The translations under genes and the position numbers were made by a program. A stretch of DNA of 64,000 nt from Limnohabitans sp. 2KL-51. GTDB taxonomy: Bacteria; Pseudomonadota; Gammaproteobacteria; Burkholderiales; Burkholderiaceae_C. The number at the start of each line of letters is the position of its first letter. The first letter of the stretch is position 1. The stretch is from NCBI RefSeq assembly GCF_003063645.1, contig NZ_NESJ01000005.1, positions 1-64,000 on the forward strand, written 5' to 3'. Of this stretch, positions 56,801 through 64,000 are shown piece after piece. The notes under the pieces are model-generated. The model was given only the letters and a program-made list of their open reading frames with translations. It was not told the DNA's origin and made no database searches.

Positions 56801-57509
56801 CAGCCCCGGCATACGGGGGCCGCACCACCCGCCCGTGCAGCATGCCGGGCACACGCATGTCGTGCACAAACACCTGCTCACCGCTGACTTTGGCAGGAAT
56901 GTCCACCCGCTGCACGCTTTGACCGATGAGGCGGTGCTCACTGGCAGGCTTCAAAGGTGTCGTCAGCTCCAAAGTCAGCGCGACGTGTTGCGCCTGCAGC
57001 AGCTGGCCATAGGGGCATTGACGCGAAGGATCTGAACGCGAGGACACCACACCGCCTTGCACCTGCAGATCATCGGCCGGAACACCCAGCGCAACTGCGG
57101 CCTGGGCCAACAACCAGGCCCGGGCCTGCGCCGCAGCCGCTCGCAAAGGCACGGCATGAATTTGCAGCGTGGCACTGGCAATCGTGGCCCCCTGATTGGG
57201 TGCCAGCGCGGTACTGCCCAGCACCGTGTGCACCTGGGACAGCGCCACGTCCAGCTCGTCGGCCACCAGCTGCGACAGCGCGGTGCGAATGCCCGTTCCC
57301 AAGTCCACATGGCCGTTGAGCGCGGTGACGCTGCCGTCGTCCCACACCGCCAACAAAATCTCGACGCCCTCGGCCGGGTTGCTCGGGACCGCCATCGGTT
57401 GGCCCTTGACGGGCGGTGGTGGGGGCGGCGGCTCACGCGTGATGAGCAACACGCCTTGTGCCGCATGAAAATCAGCGCGGCGTTGTGGCCATTCGGCTCG
57501 GCGTGTCAT
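53841..57509 (-). CDS. Molybdenum hydroxylase large subunit fused to triple-haem cytochrome c (NicB-like)
   Basis: 1222 aa. Residues ~1-760 are a xanthine-oxidase-family molybdopterin subunit (FVHDMRVPGMLHGRVVRPPY, GCYGRNGADDVAADAALLAR, catalytic Glu in GSGESSSVPGTAAIANA). A membrane helix (~800-820) leads to three haem motifs: CVVCH (~846), CGACH (~991) and CSACH (~1121). This fits nicotinate or isoquinoline dehydrogenase large subunits that pass electrons to cytochromes rather than FAD. Overlaps the small subunit gene by 4 bases. The substrate is unproven. Confidence 0.93.
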   Translation of the reverse strand: MTRRAEWPQRRADFHAAQGVLLITREPPPPPPPVKGQPMAVPSNPAEGVEILLAVWDDGSVTALNGHVDLGTGIRTALSQLVADELDVALSQVHTVLGSTALAPNQGATIASATLQIHAVPLRAAAAQARAWLLAQAAVALGVPADDLQVQGGVVSSRSDPSRQCPYGQLLQAQHVALTLELTTPLKPASEHRLIGQSVQRVDIPAKVSGEQVFVHDMRVPGMLHGRVVRPPYAGADHGDFIGNTLASVDESSIAHIPGVRAVVVIRDFVGVVAEREEQAEQAMRELRVQWKDWPGLPELGNVEQALRNNPSTQRRLVDEGDVDAALAQASQRLSRTYVWPYQLHGSIGPSCAVALWQDQATDASSPQQPGLIVWAGTQNPHVLRADLARLMGLADTAIDVVRMEAAGCYGRNGADDVAADAALLARAVGAPVRVQLTREQEHAWEPKGAAQLMDVRGGLNADGSVAAYDFETSYPSNGAPTLALLLTRTVEPLAQAYEMGDRTARPPYDYTHLRVSVNDMAPILRASWLRGVSALPNSFAHESYIDELAAAAGVDPVEFRLQYLKDPRAAELLATTAERAGWQVRTGPRQQAVAGTNGDVVRGQGVAYARYVHSKWPGFGAAWAAWVADVEVNRRTGEVHVSRVVVGHDAGMMINPAGVEHQIHGNVLQTTSRALHEQVQIEPLKNTVATQEWGSYPILSFRNVPVVEVVTMPRQHEAPLGSGESSSVPGTAAIANAIFDATGVRFREPPFTPERVRAALHGDAPPTESPTPQPARAPTVMPQGVRWPKRWPVWSRAGAVLVGVLGTAFALLGGRAAIAPVSYSPGTLYTAETIERGRQLAAAGDCVVCHTAPGGVPNAGGRAMSTPFGTVFSTNLTPDPEHGIGRWSFSAFQRAMREGISRDGRHLYPAFPFTSFAKMSDDDLMALYGYLMAQPAVASAPPTTSLAFPYNQRALMATWNGLFHDAKPWVPTPDRSAEWNRGAYLVNGVGHCGACHTPRNALGAERSGQAFLSGAMVDGWEAPALTALSRAPVPWSAEELFRYLRHGHTEHHGMAAGSMAPVVQQLAQVPDSDIRAMATYLASFNPPETDSASLARQVVQQAAEQRTRLVGSTGQRLFDGACSACHHEGDGPKLLGVNRPLALNTNLHSERPDNLLRVILDGVQEVPGPQVGFMPGFRHALNDRQIADLARYMRQRYAPDQPAWPSLEKDVARVRSATSGH

Positions 57510-57994
57510 GTCGGTTGGCCCATGCGTTCGGCAGCCAACAACACCGCCTGGATGATTTCAAGGTGCGTGCCGCAGCGGCACAGATTGCCTGACAACTCTC
57601 TGCGCACATCGGCCTCACTCGGGTTGGGATTTCGGGCCAGCAAGGCCGCTGCCATCATGACCATGCCATTGAGGCAATAACCGCACTGTGCAGCTTGGGC
57701 ATCGACAAAAGCTTGCTGCACCGGGTGCAATTGGCCAGCTTGCGCGTGCAGTGCAGGCAAGCCCTCGAGCGTGGTGATGCTGCGCCCGGCGACCCCATGT
57801 GCGGGGATCACGCAGGCCCGCGCAGCCACCCCGTCCACCCACACGGTGCAAGAACCGCATTCGCCCAGGCCGCAGCCGTATTTGGGGCCGTTGAGCTGGA
57901 GGTCATTGCGCAGCAGCTGAAGCAAATTGGTACGGCGCGTGGTCTCGGTCAACGCATGCCGTACCTGATTGACTTGGACAAAGGCTTCGGTCAT
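57506..57994 (-). CDS. Molybdenum hydroxylase 2Fe-2S small subunit (NicA-like)
   Basis: 162 aa. Eight cysteines for two clusters: Cys41, 46, 49 and 61 in GCGLGECGSCTVW and ARAC, and Cys104, 107, 139 and 141 in CGYCLNG and NLCRCG. Carries electrons from the Mo site to the haem domain of the partner. NicA or IorA-like; partner encoded with a 4-base overlap. Confidence 0.94.
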   Translation of the reverse strand: MTEAFVQVNQVRHALTETTRRTNLLQLLRNDLQLNGPKYGCGLGECGSCTVWVDGVAARACVIPAHGVAGRSITTLEGLPALHAQAGQLHPVQQAFVDAQAAQCGYCLNGMVMMAAALLARNPNPSEADVRRELSGNLCRCGTHLEIIQAVLLAAERMGQPT

Positions 57995-58021
57995 GGCGAG
58001 GGCAAGGTGGGATCAGGCAGT

Positions 58022-58756
58022 TCAAACGCTCAGATACGAGCGCCTGACTTCTTCGTTGGCGGCCAATTCCTGCATGCTCGCCTGGTAGCGGATCTGGCCT
58101 TTTTCGAGCACATAGGCCCGGTCTGACACCAGCTCGGCGAAGTGCATGTTTTGCTCGGACAGCAAGATGCTCACACCTTGGGCTTTGAGCGCCAAAATCA
58201 TCTGCACCATCTGCTCCACAATGACCGGCGCCACGCCTTCAGAAGGCTCATCGAGCAGCACCAAAAACGGATTGCCCATGAGGCTGCGCGCCACAGTGAG
58301 CATTTGTTGCTCGCCGCCGCTCATGCTGCCACCGGGGCGCTGGGGCATTTCGCCCAGGTTGGGAAAAAGCTTAAACAGGCGTTCGGGCGTCCAGTGGGGT
58401 GCGGTGGTGCCATCGGGCCATTGTCGAATGCGCTGCCGACCCACTTCCAGGTTTTCCATGACGGTGAGGTCGGTGAACACCCGGCGGTCTTCCGGCACAA
58501 AGCCCAAGCCCAGCCGCGCCGCATGGTGGGGTTCGCTGTGCGACAGGTCATGCCCCATGAATGTGATCTGCCCGCGTCTGCGGCCGAGCATGCCGATCAA
58601 GGCCTTGAGGGTGGTGGATTTGCCCGCGCCGTTGCGCCCCATGAGGGCAACCACCTCGCCACGGCGCACCTGCAGGTCCACGTCGTACAGGATTTGCGCT
58701 GCGCCATACCAAGCGGCCAGGCCTTTGGCGTCGAGCAGAATGTCTGAAGTGCTCAT
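58022..58756 (-). CDS. ABC transporter ATP-binding protein, LivF type
   Basis: 244 aa. Walker A GRNGAGKSTTLKAL, signature SGGEQQMLTVARSLM and Walker B VLLDEPSEGVAP. LivF proteins are the second ATPase of branched-chain amino acid-type importers. Overlaps the LivG gene by 4 bases; 27 bases after comes the small subunit gene start side of the oxidase operon. Confidence 0.95.
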   Translation of the reverse strand: MSTSDILLDAKGLAAWYGAAQILYDVDLQVRRGEVVALMGRNGAGKSTTLKALIGMLGRRRGQITFMGHDLSHSEPHHAARLGLGFVPEDRRVFTDLTVMENLEVGRQRIRQWPDGTTAPHWTPERLFKLFPNLGEMPQRPGGSMSGGEQQMLTVARSLMGNPFLVLLDEPSEGVAPVIVEQMVQMILALKAQGVSILLSEQNMHFAELVSDRAYVLEKGQIRYQASMQELAANEEVRRSYLSV

Positions 58757-59523
58757 GCCTTGCTCTTTTCAAATGTCTTGCCGGTGCCGAAATAGACTTC
58801 CTGCACCTTGGGGTGGTCGCGAATTTCCAGGGGTTTGCCTTGCGCAATCAAGCGGCCCCGGGCCAGCACGATCATGCGGTCGGCATAGGCAAACACCACG
58901 TCCATGCTGTGTTCGGTGAACAGCACCGCCATGCCGCGCTGGATGACCAGGTCTTTGGTCAGGGCCATGAGTTCGTTGCGTTCTTTGGGCGCCATGCCTG
59001 CGGTGGGCTCGTCCATCAACAAGAGCTTGGGGCTGTTGGCCATGGCCACCGCCAACTCCACCCGCTTGATATCGCCATAGGCCAGCACATTGCAAGGTCG
59101 GTCGGCCTGCGCCTTCATGCCCACCTGATCGAGCAATGCCAGCGCGTCATCGCGGCGATGGTTCGCAGCGCGCCGCCACATGGACAACAACAGGTCATCG
59201 TGTGAAAGCAAAGCCATTTGCACGTTTTCCACCACCGTCAGCGATGCGAAGGTTTCGGCAATCTGAAAGGTCCGCCCCACGCCCTGTCGCCAGATGTCGC
59301 GGGGCTTTCGACCCACCAGCTCTTGGCCTTGAAGCTGGATGGAGCCCTGGTCGGCATGCAGCTGACCATTGACCATGTTGAAGGTGGTGGTCTTGCCTGC
59401 CCCATTGGGGCCGATCAGGGCCAGCAGTTCGCCCGGGGACAGATCAAAGCTGATGCCGTCTACGGCCTTGACGCCGCCAAAAGACTTGCCCAGGTTGGTC
59501 ACTTGCAACAGTGGTGCGCTCAT
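58753..59523 (-). CDS. ABC transporter ATP-binding protein, LivG type
   Basis: 256 aa from ATG 59523 (MSAPLLQVTNLGKSFGG). Walker A GPNGAGKTTTFNMVNG, the LivG-specific GVGRTFQIAETFASLTVVEN and Walker B LLLMDEPTAGMAP. Signature segment reads LAYGDIKRVELAVAMA in place of the usual LSGGQ. Overlaps the permease and LivF genes by 4 bases each. Confidence 0.95.
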   Translation of the reverse strand: MSAPLLQVTNLGKSFGGVKAVDGISFDLSPGELLALIGPNGAGKTTTFNMVNGQLHADQGSIQLQGQELVGRKPRDIWRQGVGRTFQIAETFASLTVVENVQMALLSHDDLLLSMWRRAANHRRDDALALLDQVGMKAQADRPCNVLAYGDIKRVELAVAMANSPKLLLMDEPTAGMAPKERNELMALTKDLVIQRGMAVLFTEHSMDVVFAYADRMIVLARGRLIAQGKPLEIRDHPKVQEVYFGTGKTFEKSKA

Positions 59524-61430
59524 GGTGCAGTCCCCCCTGCAGTCGAAGATCTGGACCGCAGTCGCTCCCACAGCCCTTGCACCGATCCGGCAATGCCTTG
59601 GGGGAACAACAGCACCAAAATCAGGATGATGGCGCCCAGCATGGCGCGCCAATAATCGGTGTTGCGCGCCACCACGTCATGCAGCCAGGTGAAGCTGAAC
59701 GCGCCGACCACGGGGCCAGCCAGGGTTTGGATGCCCCCGAGCAAAACCATCACCAGGCCATCCACCGACTTGCCCACACTCAAGGATTCGGGCGAAATGC
59801 TGCCCTTGGAAAAGGCATACAACGCCCCCGCCAGCCCGGCCATACCGCCCGCCAAAATGAAGGCCAGCCATTGCATGCGCTTGACATCGATGCCAATCGC
59901 ATCGGCCCTCAGCACCGAGTCACGCCCTGCGCGCAAGGCATAGCCAAAAGGCGAAAACAAAACACGGCGCAGCCACAACACACCCGCCGCCACCAAGCCC
60001 AAAGTGAGCCAGTAGTACATGCGCTTGTCGCTGAACAACTCGGAAGGCCAAACGCCCGTCAAGCCATTGCTGCCACCGGTGAAACTGTCCCACTGGAAGG
60101 TGATGGCCCAAGTGATCTGTGCAAAAGCCAGCGTGAGCATGGCCAGGTAAACCCCCGACAGACGCACGGCAAACCAGCCAAAGATCAAAGCACCGAAGGC
60201 TGCCACCAGGGGTGCCACCAGCAGCGCCATTTCCATGGACAAACCTAAAGCGCGCACCAGCAGCGCCGCGCCGTAAGCGCCCAAACCAAAGTAAGCCGCA
60301 TGCCCGAAGGAATGCATGCCCGCAGGCCCCATGATGAAGTGCAAGCTGGCCGCAAACAGCGCTGCAATCAGCAGGTCAATCAAGAGCACCGTGGTGTATG
60401 GCGAGCTGGCCGTGAGCAGGGGCATGGCCACCATCACCAGACCCAACACCGATGCGGCTACCAAGAAGGCCTTGCTGGCGGGGCGCAAAGGCTCTTCGCG
60501 CATGCCCACATAGCGGCTGGGTGCCTGGGCTTTGCCCAGCAGCCCCCAGGGCCGCCACACCAGCACCACCGCCATGACCAAAAAGTCCACCACCAAGGTG
60601 AGCTTGGAAAAAGACACCGACACACCGAACACATCGACCACCCCCAGCCAGATGCACACGGCCTTGACCTCGGCAATCAACAAGGCCGCCAGATACGCCC
60701 CGGGGATCGAGCCCATGCCCCCCACGACCACCACGACAAAGGCCGCACCGATGATGTGCAGGTCCATCTCGAGGTTGGCGGGCTCGCGGGGCAACTGCAA
60801 AGCGCCACCCAATCCGGCCAGCAAAGCACCCAGCGCAAACACGGTGGTGAACAACCAGGCCTGGTTCACGCCCAAGGCGCTGACCATTTCGCGGTCTTGC
60901 GTTGCCGCACGCACCAAGGTGCCAAAACGGGTGCGGGTGAGCAGCAGCCACAGCAGCGCCAGCACCACCGGCCCCGCCACGATCAAAAAGAGGTCATACA
61001 TGGGAAACTGCCGACCCAAAATAGACACCGAACCCGCCAGGCCCGGCGCGCGTGGCCCCAGCAACTCTTCGGGGCCCCAAAGCCACAGCACGGCGTCTTT
61101 GAGCACCAGCACCAACGCAAATGTGGCCAGTAATTGGAATAACTCGGGGGCCTTGTAAATGCGGCGCAACAGCAGCATCTCTATGGCCGCCCCCAGCACA
61201 CCCACGGCCAATGCAGCCACGGCCAGCGACGGCCAAAACCCGATGCTGCTGGCAAATCGCTCTACCACGCTGTAGGCGATGTAGATGCCCGCCATGAAAA
61301 ACGAGCCGTGCGCAAAATTCACAATGCGCGTCACACCAAAAATGAGCGACAGCCCTGCTGCTACAAAAAACAAGGACGATGCAGCGGCCAGTCCGTTGAG
61401 GAGTTGAACTAAAAATCCGGAAAAGCTCAT
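59520..61430 (-). CDS. Fused LivH-LivM ABC permease
   Basis: 636 aa. The N-terminal half (residues ~1-290, LIFGVTRIVNFAHGSFFMAG) is LivH; the C-terminal half (~330-610, MGPAGMHSFGHAAYFGLGAY) is LivM. In E. coli these are two proteins. Together they have about 16-18 helices and form the translocation channel. Confidence 0.95.
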   Translation of the reverse strand: MSFSGFLVQLLNGLAAASSLFFVAAGLSLIFGVTRIVNFAHGSFFMAGIYIAYSVVERFASSIGFWPSLAVAALAVGVLGAAIEMLLLRRIYKAPELFQLLATFALVLVLKDAVLWLWGPEELLGPRAPGLAGSVSILGRQFPMYDLFLIVAGPVVLALLWLLLTRTRFGTLVRAATQDREMVSALGVNQAWLFTTVFALGALLAGLGGALQLPREPANLEMDLHIIGAAFVVVVVGGMGSIPGAYLAALLIAEVKAVCIWLGVVDVFGVSVSFSKLTLVVDFLVMAVVLVWRPWGLLGKAQAPSRYVGMREEPLRPASKAFLVAASVLGLVMVAMPLLTASSPYTTVLLIDLLIAALFAASLHFIMGPAGMHSFGHAAYFGLGAYGAALLVRALGLSMEMALLVAPLVAAFGALIFGWFAVRLSGVYLAMLTLAFAQITWAITFQWDSFTGGSNGLTGVWPSELFSDKRMYYWLTLGLVAAGVLWLRRVLFSPFGYALRAGRDSVLRADAIGIDVKRMQWLAFILAGGMAGLAGALYAFSKGSISPESLSVGKSVDGLVMVLLGGIQTLAGPVVGAFSFTWLHDVVARNTDYWRAMLGAIILILVLLFPQGIAGSVQGLWERLRSRSSTAGGTAP

Positions 61431-61521
61431 GAGTCGATCATTTCAAGAAAGGCCCGGTCGTGCCACCCCATGGGGAATGATCCCCAAGGGATGTCCATCA
61501 CTCAAGCGTGAATCCAATCGA

Positions 61522-62727
61522 TCAGTCAGCGTTGCGCGACTTCTTGACTTCGGCGGCTGGAGGTTGGTACTGCGCACCATCCAGATAACGCGCATCCACC
61601 ATCACGCCTTTGCCACCTTCGTTCTTGGTGCGGCCCACAAAGGCGCCCATGGTCGACTGGTGGTCTTCAGCGCGGTAAGTGATCTTGCCAAACGGTGTGT
61701 CCACCTGCAGGCCACGGAAGGCCACGCGCAGTTTTTCAGAGTCGGCGCTCTGGGCCTTGGCCACACCGGCAGCCACCGACTTGATCATGGCGTAACCCAC
61801 CACCGAGCCCAGGCGAGGGTAGTCCTTGAACTTGGCTTGATAAGCCTGCAAGAAAGCGTTGTGCTCTCTGGTGTTGTGATTGTTCCAGGGGTAACCCGTC
61901 ACAATCCAGCCGTTCGGGGTTTCGTCCTTGAGGGGGTCCAGGTACTCGGGCTCGCCGGTCAGCATGCTGACGACTTCACGGCCCTGGAACAAACCACGGG
62001 TGTTGCCTTCACGCACAAACTTGGACAGGTCGGCGCCAAACAATACGTTGTAGATCGCATCGGGCTTGGCATCGGCCAGGGCCTGCACCACGCTGCCCGC
62101 GTCGAGCCTGCCCAGCGGTGGCGCCTGCTCGGCCACAAACTCCACGTCGGGCTGGGCGGCTTTGAGCAAGGTTTTGAATGCGGCAGCGGCAGACTGGCCA
62201 TATTCATAGTTGGGGTAAACCACAGCCCAGCGTTTTTTCTTGAGCTTGACCGCCTCAGGCACCAACATGGCCGCCTGCATATAGGTGCCGGGACGCAAAC
62301 GGAAAGTGTAGGCGTTGCCGCCTTGCCAGGTCAGCTTGTCGGTCAGTGGTTCCCCGGCCAGGAAGAAAGCTTTTTTCTGTTTGGCAAAGTCGGCCACGGC
62401 CAAACCGGTGTTGGACAGGAAGGTGCCTGTCAGCACATCGATTTTTTCACGCGAGATCAGCTCTTCGGCCACGCGCACCGCATCACCCGGGTTGGCGTTG
62501 TCGTCGCGTGTGATCAGCTCGAATTTCTTGCCCATCACGCCACCGGCCGCATTGATCTCTTCAATGGCCAGCTCCATGCCCTTTTTGTAGGGCTCCAGGA
62601 AAGCGGGTTGGGCTTTGTAGCTGTTGAGTTCCCCGATCTTGAAGGTGTTTTGGGCCTGCGTGGGCATGGCGACCCAGGCAAGGGCTGCCAGCGCAATGGC
62701 ACGGCGTAGAGGGTTGGCTGCTTTCAT
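61522..62727 (-). CDS. Periplasmic solute-binding protein (LivJ/LivK family)
   Basis: 401 aa with a Sec signal peptide (RRAIALAALAWVAMPTQA). The Peripla_BP_6-type fold: FKIGELNSYKAQPAFLEPYK, GMELAIEEINAAGGV, EYGQSAAAAFKTLL. It captures the transporter's substrate, probably a small amide, amino acid or aromatic acid. Its gene lies first among the transport genes, 91 bases before the permease. Confidence 0.95.
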   Translation of the reverse strand: MKAANPLRRAIALAALAWVAMPTQAQNTFKIGELNSYKAQPAFLEPYKKGMELAIEEINAAGGVMGKKFELITRDDNANPGDAVRVAEELISREKIDVLTGTFLSNTGLAVADFAKQKKAFFLAGEPLTDKLTWQGGNAYTFRLRPGTYMQAAMLVPEAVKLKKKRWAVVYPNYEYGQSAAAAFKTLLKAAQPDVEFVAEQAPPLGRLDAGSVVQALADAKPDAIYNVLFGADLSKFVREGNTRGLFQGREVVSMLTGEPEYLDPLKDETPNGWIVTGYPWNNHNTREHNAFLQAYQAKFKDYPRLGSVVGYAMIKSVAAGVAKAQSADSEKLRVAFRGLQVDTPFGKITYRAEDHQSTMGAFVGRTKNEGGKGVMVDARYLDGAQYQPPAAEVKKSRNAD

Positions 62728-62783
62728 GAAGGATCTCCTTGGGTGGGGTAAAAAAACGATTTCTGAACGAGGGGGTCTGCGCG

Positions 62784-63368
62784 TCAGCGCAAACCGTCCT
62801 GACCTTGTATCTCATGCACTTGTAAACCGCCGATGCGCGGCAGTGGACGTCCGCTGTCCGTCACCACCACCGCGACCACAATTTCTTGTGCGCGCGGCGC
62901 ATCGCTCACACGTGCTTCCATGGCATCAAAATGACTGCGCACGAAAGCCGCATCCTTGTGGCCCAAGGGCACATCAATGGCTGTGCCCATGCCGCCACGT
63001 TTTTTGGCGGAAGGCACCAGTGCAGCGCCTTTTTCAACGGCTGCACGCAAAGGCGCGCCCAGCTTGGGGTGCAAGATGGCGGCGGCGTGTTCGAGTTCAC
63101 CGGCTTCCCCAACGATGGCGGCTTTGCCATAACTGTGTGCTTGGCCAGGCTCAATGCCTAAAGCCTGTACGCATTTTTGACCCAGTAAAGCACCCAGCTC
63201 TTCACCGATGGCGATCAACTCGTCCAGGTTTTCGCTGTAGCGCCCGGCATAGGGGTTGGCAATCACGGCCATGGCCAAAGCGCGGCGTGTGGGGGGCGTG
63301 ACGGCACGGCCCATTTCAAGCCGTGTCTCGTCCACTTGAACAATGATTTTTCGGATGTGTGCGGTCAT
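62784..63368 (-). CDS. Amino acid synthesis family protein (DUF1185), copy 2
   Basis: 194 aa from ATG 63368. RRALAMAVIANPYAGRYSEN, SYGKAAIVGEAGELEHAAA and TAIDVPLGHKDAAFVRSHFD are the DUF1185 (amino acid synthesis protein) family pattern. Despite the name the activity is not established; a chorismate mutase/ YjgF-like barrel has been suggested for the family. About 40% like its neighbour at 63410, by eye. Confidence 0.88.
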   Translation of the reverse strand: MTAHIRKIIVQVDETRLEMGRAVTPPTRRALAMAVIANPYAGRYSENLDELIAIGEELGALLGQKCVQALGIEPGQAHSYGKAAIVGEAGELEHAAAILHPKLGAPLRAAVEKGAALVPSAKKRGGMGTAIDVPLGHKDAAFVRSHFDAMEARVSDAPRAQEIVVAVVVTDSGRPLPRIGGLQVHEIQGQDGLR

Positions 63369-63409
63369 CGAAGACGTCTCCTTGAGGGGTTGTGGGGTGT
63401 CGTGCGGAA

Positions 63410-64000
63410 TCAGCGCAGGCCGTTCCACTGGCGGATGTCTTCGGCGCGCAAACCACCCACGCGATCATGGACGCGGTAGCCGGTGGTCATGGCCAGGATG
63501 AAGACGATTTCATCGGCCAGCGGCGCGCCAGGCACACGCACCTCAATGGCGTCAAACTGGCCGCGCACATAAGAGGCGTTGATGTTGGTGAGCGGCACGT
63601 CCAGCGCAGCACCGGGTGGGCCGACTTTTTTGGTTGAGGGCACGATGGCCAAGGCATTGCCTGGCTGGCCGGTGAGCTTTTCATCGACTTTGCCTGACGT
63701 GTAAGCGGCGCGGTCACCCTTCCAGCCCAGCAATTCGCGCATGGCATAGCCACCCGGTACATGCCACAGTGCACCGTGCTCCAGTTCACCGAACTCACCC
63801 ACAATCGCCCCCTTGCCATACGTGGCAATGCGCTCTGCGGACACATCCATGGCCTCCAGAAGCTGGCGCGCCATGTCAATGCCCACGTCCTGCAAGGCCT
63901 CCATCATGGGCAGGATGTTGGGCTCGTAGCGCCCGGCATAGGGGTTGGTCAGCACCGCGCCAATGGCCCCGCGCAGCAGTGGCTGGGCCGGTGCAGGACC
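63410..64000 (-). CDS. Amino acid synthesis family protein (DUF1185), copy 1 (partial)
   Basis: The frame is open through the window's right edge (no start codon needed before 64000); at least 196 residues are present. VLTNPYAGRYEPNILPMMEA, TYGKGAIVGEFGELEHGALW and ALDVPLTNINASYVRGQFDA repeat the motifs of the neighbouring paralogue. It lies 41 bases upstream, so the two are probably co-transcribed. Confidence 0.88.
   Translation of the reverse strand, partial: GPAPAQPLLRGAIGAVLTNPYAGRYEPNILPMMEALQDVGIDMARQLLEAMDVSAERIATYGKGAIVGEFGELEHGALWHVPGGYAMRELLGWKGDRAAYTSGKVDEKLTGQPGNALAIVPSTKKVGPPGAALDVPLTNINASYVRGQFDAIEVRVPGAPLADEIVFILAMTTGYRVHDRVGGLRAEDIRQWNGLR

Overview
The window looks like the chromosome of a betaproteobacterium of the order Burkholderiales, most likely family Comamonadaceae (Limnohabitans/Rhodoferax-like). 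This rests on gene content and order, protein sequences (S10 cluster, ATP synthase operon with atpI, EIIA-HPr-EI PTS, YghU-type GST, exosortase H with IPTL-CTERM substrates) and moderate-to-high GC coding DNA. The genus is an inference; no rRNA lies in the window. No insertion sequence, prophage or CRISPR array was seen.

Layout. 1-5.6 kb: end of tuf and the S10 ribosomal cluster rpsJ to rpsQ, closed by a strong terminator, so the spc cluster does not follow. 5.6-12.5 kb: peroxiredoxin, acetyltransferase, cytochromes b and c', TlpA-type thioredoxin, alpha/beta hydrolase with CaiB-type CoA transferase, lipoprotein and MFS transporter. 12.5-15 kb: soluble PTS proteins EIIA(Man)-HPr-EI without a sugar permease. 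15-18.4 kb: yghU, lipA, lipB, a YbeD-like gene and a CopD-like membrane protein. 18.6-25.9 kb: complete atpIBEFHAGDC operon with terminator. 26-28.5 kb: NTF2-like protein, YheT-type hydrolase, uncharacterised gene, cytochrome c5. 28.7-34.4 kb: tRNA-Arg(CCG), then a leftward type I secretion operon (TolC, ABC/C39-like ATPase, HlyD adaptor) ending in an unusual HTH/pseudo-receiver regulator; no secreted substrate gene is present. Upstream of it is an AT-rich leader with a perfect 15-bp dyad.

34.8-45.8 kb: pyrE and an exonuclease III gene with overlapping start codons, methyltransferase, MBL-fold hydrolase, M48 peptidase, AmpG-like transporter, a two-component system, ilvE with a zf-CHCC protein, rsmI and yraN. 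Palindromic repeats of the GTCAYTGCGAGGAGCGAAGC type are scattered between 37.9 and 40.7 kb. 46.1-51.4 kb: diaA-like and dolP-like genes (the E. coli rsmI-yraN-diaA-dolP order without lpoA), then exosortase H, its partner membrane protein, a HigBA toxin-antitoxin module and two IPTL-CTERM proteins. One of these has an in-frame TAA just before its sorting tail.

51.9-64.0 kb (all leftward): two DUF1185 (amino acid synthesis family) paralogues, a branched-chain-amino-acid-type ABC importer with a fused LivH-LivM permease, a NicA/NicB-like molybdenum hydroxylase whose large subunit carries three haem c motifs, and a biotin carrier-carboxyltransferase fusion lacking biotin carboxylase. Together these look like an uptake and oxidation module for an unidentified organic, possibly N-heteroaromatic, substrate. 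The two most system-like regions are the exosortase H locus and this catabolic cluster.
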